Below are positions 16,073 through 24,420 of a DNA stretch of 64,000 nt, piece by piece. The first letter of the stretch is position 1, and each line of letters begins with the position of its first letter. Under the pieces are notes generated by a model. The model searched no databases, was not told where the DNA came from, and worked only from the letters and a program-made list of their open reading frames with translations. The stretch comes from Pontibacter indicus. GTDB taxonomy: Bacteria > Bacteroidota > Bacteroidia > Cytophagales > Hymenobacteraceae. Where the stretch lies: positions 1,364,001-1,428,000 of the forward strand of contig NZ_FTPP01000001.1 in the NCBI RefSeq assembly GCF_900156345.1, written 5' to 3'. A program made the translations under genes and the position numbers.

Positions 16073-17248
16073 TTATTCCTTTTCCCCTCTCCTGCTACCT
16101 CGATACAGTTCATACTTCAGTAACCTACAATCGATAGCGCCATTATATAGCGGAGTGCGGCGAGAAGCGCGGAGGCCAATGCTTTTGGCAGCATCCAGGT
16201 TGCCAGTGAACACAAAGGCATCGAAGCCCTGGTAATTATTCTTGAGCGTGTCGCCGATTTGTTTATACAGTTGGTGGATGTCGTCTGACTGAATGCGTTC
16301 GTTGTAAGGCGGGTTCATGATCAGCACACCCTCTTCTACTGGTGCCTGGGTCTTGAAAAAGTCGGCCATTTCCACCTTGATCACATGCTCCAAACCAGCA
16401 TTCTCGATGTTCTTGCGGGCTGCGATCACGTAGTCTGGGTCGATGTCATAGCCCATGATGCGGGCCTGCGGCTCACGCTTTTCCTTGGCTTCCGCTGTCT
16501 TCCATACCATTTCAAAGAGCTCGGCGTTGTAGTCTTTCCAGCTCTCAAAACCATAAGGGTCGCGGCGGAAAATGCCCGGCGCAATGTTTTGAGCCATGAG
16601 GGCAGCCTCGATCAGGAAAGTGCCGGAGCCGGCCATCGGGTCAACAAAGGTCGATTTCTTGTCCCAACCTGACAGCGAGATGATACCAGCGGCCAGTACT
16701 TCGTTGAGCGGTGCTACGTTGGTCTGCAGACGATACCCGCGACGGTGCAGCGAGTCGCCGGAAGAGTCGAGTGAGAGGGTGACCATGTTCTCGTGCATGT
16801 GCAGGTTCAGGCGCACGTCCGGCCGGATGCGGTCCACGGATGGGCGCTCGCCAGTGGCTTTACGGAACTGGTCCACGATGGCGTCTTTGGTGAGTTGGGC
16901 CACAAACAGCGAGTGTTCAAAGGTAGAGTGACTCACCACGGAATCGATGGCAAAGGTCTGGTCCAGGTCAAACGCCTCGGCCCAGTTGGTTTTCTGTACC
17001 TGCTCGTAGAGGTCGCGTTCGTTGCGGGCTTTGAAGGTTCGGATCGGTTTGAGAATGCGAATGGCAGTGCGACACCACAGGTTGGCCTCGTAGAGCTGGC
17101 GCAGGTTACCCGAAAAAGAAACCGCCCGGTTGCCTACCTTAATATACTCTACCTCCAGTGCTTCCAGTTCCTGTGCCAATACCTCTTCCAGACCACTGAG
17201 CGTTGTGGCAATCATGTTGAAATTATCGCTCTGCTTTTGCTTCGCCAT
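16073..17248 (-). CDS. rlmL: THUMP-domain class I rRNA methyltransferase, RlmL-like
   Basis: 391 residues. An N-terminal THUMP/ferredoxin-like RNA-binding part (about 1-155) is followed by a Rossmann methylase domain with VDPMAGSGTFLIEAALMAQN (SAM binding), a downstream MGYDIDPDYVIAARKNIENAG and the catalytic NPPYNERI. This architecture is that of the guanine-N2 methylase acting on 23S rRNA (RlmL, m2G2445 in E. coli). The RlmK half found in E. coli is absent, as in most bacteria outside the gammaproteobacteria. The gene resumes the core block after the AT-rich island and is convergent with the GH13 gene. Confidence 0.88.
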   Translation of the reverse strand: MAKQKQSDNFNMIATTLSGLEEVLAQELEALEVEYIKVGNRAVSFSGNLRQLYEANLWCRTAIRILKPIRTFKARNERDLYEQVQKTNWAEAFDLDQTFAIDSVVSHSTFEHSLFVAQLTKDAIVDQFRKATGERPSVDRIRPDVRLNLHMHENMVTLSLDSSGDSLHRRGYRLQTNVAPLNEVLAAGIISLSGWDKKSTFVDPMAGSGTFLIEAALMAQNIAPGIFRRDPYGFESWKDYNAELFEMVWKTAEAKEKREPQARIMGYDIDPDYVIAARKNIENAGLEHVIKVEMADFFKTQAPVEEGVLIMNPPYNERIQSDDIHQLYKQIGDTLKNNYQGFDAFVFTGNLDAAKSIGLRASRRTPLYNGAIDCRLLKYELYRGSRRGEKE

Positions 17249-17280
17249 TTGCTATACCTGTTTGAGCTGCAAAAATAAGG

Positions 17281-17525
17281 TTTTAAGTTGGGAAGTTATT
17301 TTAAGTTGAGAAGTTAGAAATTAAAAAGTTAGAAAGTGAAACGAAGCTTTTAGTGAAAGCCGTACGTTCGCAACAACCAGCTCGATTTAATAAGCACCGA
17401 CCTTAAAAATTCCTTTCTTTTACCTCGTCATTGAATAGTATCAGATAGGCATTCATCGGATTTAAGCATATGTGTCCATATTCAGTCAGGTGATTCCACT
17501 TTCTAACTTTTTAATTTTCTAACTT
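17281..17525. repeat. Mirrored word island (word AAGTTAGAAA) flanking a spacer
   Basis: Left arm 17281-17338 repeats AAGTTGGGAAG, AAGTTGAGAAG and AAGTTAGAAA. Its last 28 bases (17311-17338) return in reverse complement at 17497-17525 with a single one-base difference in length. The arms are about 160 bases apart, and the right arm lies about 30 bases upstream of murB. Between the arms I see no gene. A related word set recurs at 22367-22406. Confidence 0.75.
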
Positions 17526-17557
17526 ATAAACCTTAATTTTACGGCAAATACCCGCTT

Positions 17558-18574
17558 ATGAAATTCGAGAAAGACTTTTTCCTGAAACCTTACAATACGT
17601 TTGGCATCGATGTAAAGGCCAAGCACTTTGCCCGCTTCGACAGTGTGCCCGAATTACAGGAGCTGCTGCAGCGACCGGAGGTGAAGGAAGAGCCGAAGCT
17701 TATTCTGGGCGGGGGAAGTAATTTGCTCTTCACCAAAGATTTCGACGGCATCGTGCTGCTCAACGGCATTAAAGGGATGGAAGTGCTGCACGAGGCCGGT
17801 GGCTATACCTACGTGCGGGCTGGCGGTGGTGAGAAGTGGCACGACCTGGTGCTTTTCTGCCTCGAGCATAACCTGGGCGGCATCGAGAACATGTCGCTTA
17901 TACCTGGCACCGTGGGAGCTGCTCCTCTGCAGAATATCGGGGCCTATGGCGTAGAATTGAAAGATGTGTTTGTGGAGTTGGAAGCCGTACAGCTCGAAAC
18001 CGGCGAAGTCCATACCTTCGACAAAGCGGCATGTCAGTTTGGGTACCGAGAGAGCGTTTTCAAACACAACCTGAAAGGGCAGTATGTAGTGACGGCCGTT
18101 ACCCTGCGCCTACGCAAAGACCCGGAACTGAACACCTCGTACGGCGCCATCAAAACCACGCTGGAGGAAATGCAGGTACAGCAGCCTACTATCCACGACG
18201 TAAGTGCGGCCGTGTGCCACATCCGCCGCAGCAAACTGCCCGACCCGGCGCAAATCGGCAATGCGGGCAGCTTCTTCAAGAATCCCGAGATCCCGGTGCT
18301 GCTCTTTGATGTGCTCAAGGAAAAATACCCCGACATGCCCGCCTACCCCGTGTCCGACACGAGCGTGAAGGTGCCGGCCGGTTGGCTGATCGAGCAGTGC
18401 GGCTGGAAAGGCAAAGTGATCGACAACTACGGCGTGCACAAAAACCAGGCGCTGGTGCTCGTAAACTACGGCGGTGCAAAAGGCGAGAACCTGCTACAAC
18501 TGGCGCAGGATATCATACAGTCAGTGCAGGAGAAATTCGGTATTTCGCTACACCCGGAGGTAAACATCATCTGA
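17558..18574 (+). CDS. murB: UDP-N-acetylmuramate dehydrogenase
   Basis: 338 residues, type I MurB. It reduces UDP-GlcNAc-enolpyruvate to UDP-MurNAc with NADPH and FAD, the step after MurA. The start has NTFGIDVKAKHFARFDS, then the FAD-binding loop LGGGSNLLF, IPGTVGAAPLQNIGAYGVEL, the RESVFKH segment, and the catalytic IGNAGSFFKNP (Ser proton donor). The C-terminal domain ends PEVNII. The gene stands alone with its own upstream spacer containing the right arm of a mirrored repeat. Confidence 0.96.
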   Translation: MKFEKDFFLKPYNTFGIDVKAKHFARFDSVPELQELLQRPEVKEEPKLILGGGSNLLFTKDFDGIVLLNGIKGMEVLHEAGGYTYVRAGGGEKWHDLVLFCLEHNLGGIENMSLIPGTVGAAPLQNIGAYGVELKDVFVELEAVQLETGEVHTFDKAACQFGYRESVFKHNLKGQYVVTAVTLRLRKDPELNTSYGAIKTTLEEMQVQQPTIHDVSAAVCHIRRSKLPDPAQIGNAGSFFKNPEIPVLLFDVLKEKYPDMPAYPVSDTSVKVPAGWLIEQCGWKGKVIDNYGVHKNQALVLVNYGGAKGENLLQLAQDIIQSVQEKFGISLHPEVNII

Positions 18575-18676
18575 CCAACAAGGCTTCTGCGAAAGGGCGA
18601 AATTTTTAAGTCAACAGACCTAACTTATTTAATCAGGTTGCGATATATAGGGTAGACTATAACAGCATACAACCCT

Positions 18677-19117
18677 ATGAAATTTTACTTATACCGCTAC
18701 CTACTGCTTTTTCTGGCACTTCCCCTTGTGCTGACTTCCTGCGACGACGACGATGATCCGGAGCCTACCAAAACCGACCTGCTCGTAGCCCACGAATGGC
18801 AGGGAGAACGCGTGCTGGTGAATGGTTTCGATGTGTCGGACCGCCCCGAGATCAAAGACATGCTGCTCGACATTAAGAGCACACGCCTGACGCTGCGCCG
18901 CGACGGTACCTATACCGCAGTATACGACCAGGCAGGCAGCAGCCAGACCACCACCGGCACTTGGGAGTTTAAGGAAAATGAAACAATCATCTACTTCGAC
19001 CTGCTCGGTGACCTCCAGATAGAAACCCTGACGACCACCAACATGGACCTGATCACTACCGTGAACCGTAACAACACCAGCTTTGATGCAAAGGTCCAGT
19101 TTGTGAAGAAAAACTAA
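18677..19117 (+). CDS. Lipocalin-like lipoprotein, copy A
   Basis: 146 residues with a lipoprotein signal ending LTSC (about Cys21) followed by an acidic DDDDDPEP stretch, typical of surface-exported Bacteroidota lipoproteins. The mature part (EWQGERVLVNG, LTLRRDGTYTAVYD, GTWEFKENETIIYF) has the spaced beta-strand pattern of lipocalin-like domains in this phylum. A second gene of the same layout follows at 19221, sharing the lipobox context, TKTDLL/TNRDLL and GTWEF motifs, so the pair is a tandem duplication. Function unknown; a ligand- or envelope-related role is only a guess. Confidence 0.75.
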   Translation: MKFYLYRYLLLFLALPLVLTSCDDDDDPEPTKTDLLVAHEWQGERVLVNGFDVSDRPEIKDMLLDIKSTRLTLRRDGTYTAVYDQAGSSQTTTGTWEFKENETIIYFDLLGDLQIETLTTTNMDLITTVNRNNTSFDAKVQFVKKN

Positions 19118-19220
19118 ATTGAGTAAGTTAGGGCTGGCTTTTGCCCTACATGCGTCCCTATGCCCTTTCACAGCGCAGGACAGGCCCCAGGTAATCTATC
19201 TTTCAATTAAATATCATTCT

Positions 19221-19652
19221 ATGAGAATTCAACAATTACTCACTTTCCTGTTTGCCCTGCTTCTGGTAACCAGCATGACCTCCTGCGACAAAGACAAGGA
19301 TAAAGAGCCGACGAACAGAGACTTGTTAACATCTGCCAATTGGACCGGACATTCCGTATGGGCGTATGGCAACGATATTTCAGAGCTGTTTTTAGACGAA
19401 CTTGGCTATGACATCAAAAAGAATATAGTTAAGTTTGATAAAGCGGGCACGTACGTAGACTCCTACGAAAGAAGGTCATTGAACGGCACTTGGGAATTTG
19501 CGGATAACGATAAATCCATCATATTCGACAAGGGTACCGGAGATGAGTACAAAGCAAGCGTGCTGATGCTTACAGATAAAGAACTCCGGATGGAGCAAAC
19601 GCTTGAAACTGAAGATGGCGATTTAACACTGGAATTTAGATTCACCCGATAA
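19221..19652 (+). CDS. Lipocalin-like lipoprotein, copy B
   Basis: 143 residues from ATG 19221, chosen because it gives a clean lipoprotein signal (LLVTSMTSC). The reading frame is open about 100 bases further upstream but that part is not signal-like. After Cys comes DKDKDKEP, then TNRDLLTSANWTGHSVW, FDKAGTYVDSYERRS and LNGTWEFADNDKSIIF, matching copy A in order and spacing. Divergence between the copies is high, so the duplication is old. A terminator follows within a few bases. Confidence 0.75.
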   Translation: MRIQQLLTFLFALLLVTSMTSCDKDKDKEPTNRDLLTSANWTGHSVWAYGNDISELFLDELGYDIKKNIVKFDKAGTYVDSYERRSLNGTWEFADNDKSIIFDKGTGDEYKASVLMLTDKELRMEQTLETEDGDLTLEFRFTR

Positions 19653-19654
19653 AC

Positions 19655-19685
19655 AAAAAGGCTCCCTTGCAGGAGCCTTTTTTTA
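19655..19685. terminator. Bidirectional terminator
   Basis: AAAAAGGCTCC and GGAGCCTTTTT pair around a short loop with A-runs and T-runs on both sides. It serves the lipoprotein pair and, from the other strand, the facing mutS2, whose stop codon overlaps its edge. Confidence 0.9.
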
Positions 19686-22079
19686 TTTCAGTACAGCTAG
19701 GGTAGCTCCGTCGCCTCCCCTTTCCTCGGCCTCGCTGGCTAGGCTGACCACCTCCGGCACCGAGTACAGGTAGTCGCGCACCACTTGCCGCAGCACGCCG
19801 TTGCCACGCCCGTGCACGATCTTTATCTCCGGTATACCCAGCATAATGGCTTCGTCGGTAAAGTTCATCACTTTGTTTAACGCATCTTCGGCATACTCGC
19901 CCCGGATATCGATGGTAGAGCCAAAGTCGGCCATACGCTGTGTGATGTTCATGCCGCGGGTATAGCCCTCTGCCACTTCTGCTTTCTTCTGCTTTTTAGT
20001 CTGTGCCTCGGCTCGTTCCAGGTTGTCCACCTTCACGATCGTTTTCAGGCCACCGAACAGCACCTCTGCCGTTTTGCCCTTGATGCTGACGATCTCACCC
20101 ACAGAATCCTGCCCGATGAGTGCCACCGTGTCGCCGGCTTTGAGCGGTCCGCCGTTACCAGCAATCCGTTTATGAGCAGGTCGGGGTTCTTCTTTGCGCA
20201 CTTTTTCGGTGGCAAACTCCTCGAGTTCTCGGCGGGCCTGCTTGGTTTGCTCCTTTTCGGCTTGGCTCTGCTTGATCTGCTGGATGGTCGCTTCGATCTT
20301 CTGGTTGGCATCTTTCAGCAGGAGTTTGGCCTTGCCTTTGGCTTCGCGCATCACATCCTGCTTGCTCTCCTCCAGGAAGTTCTTCAGGTCGGTGTACTCC
20401 TTCACGTTGCGTTTGAGTTTGAGCTCCAGCGCGGTGGCTTCTTTCAGCTTCTTCTCCAGTTCCTGCTTCTCGGTTTCCAGTTCCTCCAGCAAACGGTCAT
20501 AGCGAATCTTATCCTTGCCTACCAGGCTGCTGGCCTTGTCCACAATGTGATTCGGAAGACCGATTTTGCGGGCAATCTCGATGGCGAAAGAAGAACCCGG
20601 CTTACCAATCTCCAGTTGATAAAGCGGCTGCAGGTTTTTGTGGTCGTAGCGCATGGCCCCGTTCACAATGCCCGGCGTGCGCTCGGCAAAGTTCTTCAGG
20701 TTGGTATAGTGCGTCGTAATCACGCCAAACACCTTGCTGTCGTTGAGGTTCTGCAGCACTGCCTCGGCAATGGCACCACCCAGCACCGGCTCTGTACCGG
20801 TACCGAACTCGTCGATCAGCACCAGGCTCTTGCTATCGGCCACCGTCACGAATTTCTTCATGTTAGTGAGGTGCGAGCTATAGGTACTCAGGTCGTTTTC
20901 GATGGACTGCTCATCGCCGATGTCGATAAAGATGTCATGGAAAATGCCGGCCTCCGAGTTATCAGCCACTGGTATCAGCATGCCGGTCTGCAGCATGTAC
21001 TGCACCAATCCCACCGTTTTCAGGCTCACCGACTTACCACCCGCGTTCGGACCGGAGATCAACAAGATGCGCTGGTCGCGGGTCAGTTCCAGTTCCATCG
21101 GCACGGTTGGTTTGCCCAGTTGCCGGTGCGACAGGTATAGCAGCGGGTGAATGGCCTGTTTCCAGGCGATGTGCGGGTACTTGTGCAGCTTCGGCATACT
21201 TGCCGACACGCGACGCGAAAAGGCGGCCTTAGCCCGGATAAAGTCCAGCAGGCCCAGGTACTGGTAGGCTTTGCGCAGCTCAGGTATAAAGTTGCGCAGC
21301 GTGTTGGTTAGTCCCGTCAAAATGCGGATCAGTTCGCGGTGGTAAGCGTTCTCGAGGTCCTTAATGTCGTTGTTGAGTTCGAAGATAGACTCCGGCTCGA
21401 TGTAGACCGTCTGCCCTGTGTTCGACTCGTCGTGGATGAGACCTTTGATACGGCGCTTGTGCTCGGCAATGACAGGTATAACCAGACGGCCGCCTCGGAT
21501 GGTCGGCTCGGCATCGCCGGGCGTCCAGCCTTCGTTCTTGGCGTGACGAATAATCGAGCTGATGGTTTTACGCAGTTGGCCCTGCTGTGCGATGAGGTCG
21601 CGCTTGTAGCGTTGCAGCTCGGGCGAGGCGTCGTCGCGCACGGCACCCGCATCGTCCACCACTTTATCGAGGGCAGCGATCAGCGAACGCTCCACCATCA
21701 CATTGGCTCCCAACGCTTTCAGGGCCTCGAACTTGCCCTCTTCCGTACTTGAAATGAAGCGCTGCGAATCGCGGATGGTACGCAGCGACATTTTGATCTC
21801 GAAGAAAGCCTGCACTTCCAGGAAGGTCCCGGGTATAGCGGCTCGGTCGAGGTAAGCAGTTACGTCGAAGTAGTGTTGCAGCGGAATTTCGGCGTCGGAC
21901 TCAAGCAATTGCTTGAACTCGTTTGTCTGCTCCAACAGGCGCTGCACCAGGTCGTGGCGGTTCAGGAAGGTCATGCGGCTGACGAACTGCCGGCCGAGCG
22001 GGCTCAGGCAAAGCTCCGAAAGCAATTCGCGCACCTGCGCAAAGCCAATTTTTATTTCAAAGTTATCTGGATAGATCAA
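19683..22079 (-). CDS. mutS2: MutS2 family protein
   Basis: 798 residues. It lacks the MutS mismatch-recognition domains and has a coiled-coil core, an ATPase domain with Walker A GPNAGGKS (343-350), Walker B around SLVLIDEFGTGTEP, a long charged coiled coil (about 520-640), and a C-terminal Smr nuclease domain with IDIRGEYAEDAL and the HGRGNGVLR motif. MutS2 proteins suppress recombination or split collided ribosomes to start quality control; which of these applies here cannot be told. It faces the lipoprotein pair and ends in the shared terminator. Upstream, 22080-22408 contains repeats rather than a gene. Confidence 0.94.
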   Translation of the reverse strand: MIYPDNFEIKIGFAQVRELLSELCLSPLGRQFVSRMTFLNRHDLVQRLLEQTNEFKQLLESDAEIPLQHYFDVTAYLDRAAIPGTFLEVQAFFEIKMSLRTIRDSQRFISSTEEGKFEALKALGANVMVERSLIAALDKVVDDAGAVRDDASPELQRYKRDLIAQQGQLRKTISSIIRHAKNEGWTPGDAEPTIRGGRLVIPVIAEHKRRIKGLIHDESNTGQTVYIEPESIFELNNDIKDLENAYHRELIRILTGLTNTLRNFIPELRKAYQYLGLLDFIRAKAAFSRRVSASMPKLHKYPHIAWKQAIHPLLYLSHRQLGKPTVPMELELTRDQRILLISGPNAGGKSVSLKTVGLVQYMLQTGMLIPVADNSEAGIFHDIFIDIGDEQSIENDLSTYSSHLTNMKKFVTVADSKSLVLIDEFGTGTEPVLGGAIAEAVLQNLNDSKVFGVITTHYTNLKNFAERTPGIVNGAMRYDHKNLQPLYQLEIGKPGSSFAIEIARKIGLPNHIVDKASSLVGKDKIRYDRLLEELETEKQELEKKLKEATALELKLKRNVKEYTDLKNFLEESKQDVMREAKGKAKLLLKDANQKIEATIQQIKQSQAEKEQTKQARRELEEFATEKVRKEEPRPAHKRIAGNGGPLKAGDTVALIGQDSVGEIVSIKGKTAEVLFGGLKTIVKVDNLERAEAQTKKQKKAEVAEGYTRGMNITQRMADFGSTIDIRGEYAEDALNKVMNFTDEAIMLGIPEIKIVHGRGNGVLRQVVRDYLYSVPEVVSLASEAEERGGDGATLAVLK

Positions 22080-22210
22080 TTGTTATCTCTTAGATTTAAC
22101 GCAAATTTAGCATAATATAACACGAAAAGCCGCTGCTTTCGTTCGCTGCGATTTTATAAATTATGTGGCGGTTGAATTGGTGGTTGTTGATTGTTGTTCG
22201 TGCACGGTTT

Positions 22211-22308
22211 ACCCACCCCTGCCCCTCCGAGGAGGGGAATATCAAGGAACGATTTTTCGTGCATCGTTAGGGCAGACCAATGCACGGTTCGGACAGGTCG
22301 CGACCTGT
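22211..22308. repeat. Dispersed intergenic repeat with palindromes
   Basis: The 30 bases at 22211-22240 occur as an exact reverse complement at 32375-32404. They include the hairpin CCCCTCC-GA-GGAGGGG. Downstream, ACAGGTCGCGACCTGT (22293-22308) is a perfect 16-bp palindrome whose surroundings (TGCACG, TTCGGACAGGTCGCGAC) also recur near 32.3 kb in inverted orientation. No transposase is linked, so this looks like a MITE- or REP-like element. Confidence 0.75.
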
Positions 22309-22366
22309 GCCTACAGGCAACGAAGCTGCTACATGGCACCACGAAATCACGTCCTGACATTAATGA

Positions 22367-22406
22367 AAAAAATTTTTAATTTTCTAACTTCTCAACTTTC
22401 TAACTT
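22367..22406. repeat. Word repeat related to the 17.3-kb island
   Basis: TTTTTAATTTTCTAACTT, CTCAACTTTCTAACTT is the reverse complement of the word set AAGTTAGAAA/AAGTTGAG found at 17281-17338. It ends 2 bases before the YhcH start codon. No mirrored partner arm is present in this spacer. Confidence 0.65.
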
Positions 22407-22408
22407 AT

Positions 22409-22867
22409 ATGGTTCTCGACAAACTCTCCAACGTCGCCCGCTATACCTGTATGCACCCGCTTTTTGCGCAGGCATTTCAATTTTTGCAGGAGGCTGACCT
22501 GATGACGCTTCCGCTAGGCCAGGAGGCTATTGTGGGCAAAGATCTTTTTGCGATCATTTCCGAAGGCAGCGGTATACCGGAAAAGGACGCTAAAATTGAG
22601 GTGCATCGCCGCTACATCGACATCCAGTACGTGATGGAAGGCACCGACCACATGGGCTGGCGCGACCTGGCCCTTTGCAGCGAACCCAACGACCCTTACA
22701 CCGAGGAACGCGATGCCGCCTTCTTCCCGGACAAGCCCTCATTCTGGTTCGATGTGCCGGCTGGCTCTTTCACTATCTTCTACCCCGACGACGCCCACGC
22801 CGCCATGGTAACCGAAAGCACGGTGCGCAAGGTGGTGCTGAAGATTGCGGTAGATTCTCAGGTATAG
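22409..22867 (+). CDS. YhcH/YjgK/YiaL family protein
   Basis: 152 residues, a single cupin-like domain of the YhcH/YiaL family, which is linked to sugar (sialic acid, beta-galactoside) metabolism in other bacteria. Motifs include KIEVHRRYIDIQYVMEG and the late metal-site region SFTIFYPDDAHAAM, where His and acidic residues probably bind a metal. The start is 2 bases after a word repeat, so its ribosome binding region is within repeat sequence. The sugar substrate is unknown and no sugar operon surrounds it. Confidence 0.9.
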   Translation: MVLDKLSNVARYTCMHPLFAQAFQFLQEADLMTLPLGQEAIVGKDLFAIISEGSGIPEKDAKIEVHRRYIDIQYVMEGTDHMGWRDLALCSEPNDPYTEERDAAFFPDKPSFWFDVPAGSFTIFYPDDAHAAMVTESTVRKVVLKIAVDSQV

Positions 22868-22937
22868 CGCTGACGGCTTCTCCGCTTCGAAGGGAAATCA
22901 TTCTGCTCGTTCAAAAAGCTACCTAAGACCAACAGAT

Positions 22938-23906
22938 ATGAGATACTTATACAGCCTTTTACTTGTAGCTGTGCTGTTTTCCTGTACCCAGCCTGCTGGT
23001 ACCAGCCAGGCTCCTGAAAGCAAGGTGCAGGCCAAAGACGGGGAGCAATTCTATACCCTCAATGGCATAAAACATTGGGTGAAAATAAAAGGGAGCGAAA
23101 ACAGCACGCCCCCTATTGTGATTGTGCATGGCGGACCGGGTGGCAATAACTACAACTTTGAACGGACGGTCGGGCCGAAGATCGAAGCCTTTGCCACAGT
23201 GGTGTACTACGAGCAACGCGGGAGCGGAAGAAGCGAAGCCCCCAAGGACCCGGACGACTATCTGCTGCAAACCCTCATCAGTGACCTGGAGCAGCTCAGA
23301 GATGCTTTAGGTGTGGAGAAGATGACTCTGCTGGGCTACTCCTTTGGAGCCGAGCTGGCCCTACGCTATGCCATTGCGCATCCGGAACGGGTGGAGAAGC
23401 TCATCCTATCCTCTCCCGCCGAATTGTCGAAAGCCAACATGCTGGTGCAGATACAGGGCTTCTATGCCATTGGCGACAGCACACTCAAAGCCGGTATTGA
23501 GCAGATCCTGCAAGACTCGACCTCGATTGAAGATAAGTATGGCAAGGTATGGAATTTAAGTTCTTCTAATGTGGTCGATCGGTTCCTGTTCCTGAACCCT
23601 GAACTGGCTCAGAAGAACAGGCAAATGTGGCAGGAAAGTAAGCTGAAGAATACCGGCCTGATGGCCAAGGTATACCTCAAACACAACAAAGCCGACCTGG
23701 TACAACAAGCGACAGGGCTGAAAACGCCGACGCTGATCATCAGTGGCGTGCATGATAAAAACGGCGGGCTGCACACGGGGCTTGCCCTGAAACAGGTGTT
23801 GAGCAACAGCATGATCAAACTGTATGAAAACAGCGCGCATTTCCCCGACATGGAAGAAGAGGATCGCTTTGCTGCAGATGTGAAAATGTTTACTCAAGGT
23901 AAATGA
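22938..23906 (+). CDS. Proline iminopeptidase-like alpha/beta hydrolase, lipoprotein
   Basis: 322 residues with a lipoprotein signal (LLLVAVLFSC). The alpha/beta-hydrolase core has the oxyanion segment VHGGPGGNNY, EQRGSGRS, the nucleophile elbow GYSFGAELA (Ser), a late ISGVHDKNGG (Asp) and NSAHFPDMEE (His). HGGPGG with DQRGxGxS-type sequence is typical of the proline iminopeptidase/S33 group, so a periplasmic aminopeptidase or related hydrolase is likely. It follows the YhcH gene by 70 bases and precedes a GNAT gene in the same direction. Confidence 0.87.
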   Translation: MRYLYSLLLVAVLFSCTQPAGTSQAPESKVQAKDGEQFYTLNGIKHWVKIKGSENSTPPIVIVHGGPGGNNYNFERTVGPKIEAFATVVYYEQRGSGRSEAPKDPDDYLLQTLISDLEQLRDALGVEKMTLLGYSFGAELALRYAIAHPERVEKLILSSPAELSKANMLVQIQGFYAIGDSTLKAGIEQILQDSTSIEDKYGKVWNLSSSNVVDRFLFLNPELAQKNRQMWQESKLKNTGLMAKVYLKHNKADLVQQATGLKTPTLIISGVHDKNGGLHTGLALKQVLSNSMIKLYENSAHFPDMEEEDRFAADVKMFTQGK

Positions 23907-23959
23907 TAAGCAGTGTTAAAATAAGCTATTTCGACAGATAGCAACCTCCCCTACCTGAA

Positions 23960-24409
23960 ATGCTACACCTCATCAGAACCAACTCCGACCACAAAGATTT
24001 CATTAATCTGGTAAGACACCTCGACGCTGAACTGGCGGAGCGGGATGGTGCAGAACATGCGTTCTATGCCCAGTTCAACAAGATCGACAAGATAAAATAT
24101 GTGGTTGTCGCTTATGAAGACGAAAAGCCAGTCGGTTGCGGTGCCATCAAGGAGTTTGAACCGGGCACGGTGGAAGTAAAGCGCATGTTTGTGTTTCCTC
24201 AATTCAGAGGAAAGGGCATTGCCGGCAAAGTACTGGCTGAGCTGGAGCGGTGGGCTGCCGAGTTATCATTTAACAAATGCATCCTGGAAACAGGCTTGAA
24301 ACAACCCGAGGCCATTGCGCTCTACCGGAAAAGCAGGTATAGCCGTATTCCGAATTACGGCCAGTATGCCGGAGTGGAGAACAGCGTCTGCTTCGAAAAG
24401 CTGTTGTAG
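23960..24409 (+). CDS. GNAT family N-acetyltransferase
   Basis: 149 residues. The GNAT fold is shown by the beta strand VVVAYEDEKPVGCGAIKEF, then the acetyl-CoA loop MFVFPQFRGKGIAGKVLAELERWA (Q/RxxGxG/A), and LETGLKQPEAIALYRKSRYSRI in the last part. The substrate cannot be inferred. It follows the S33-like hydrolase by 53 bases and may be on the same transcript. Confidence 0.92.
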   Translation: MLHLIRTNSDHKDFINLVRHLDAELAERDGAEHAFYAQFNKIDKIKYVVVAYEDEKPVGCGAIKEFEPGTVEVKRMFVFPQFRGKGIAGKVLAELERWAAELSFNKCILETGLKQPEAIALYRKSRYSRIPNYGQYAGVENSVCFEKLL

Positions 24410-24420
24410 CAAGGTATAGG

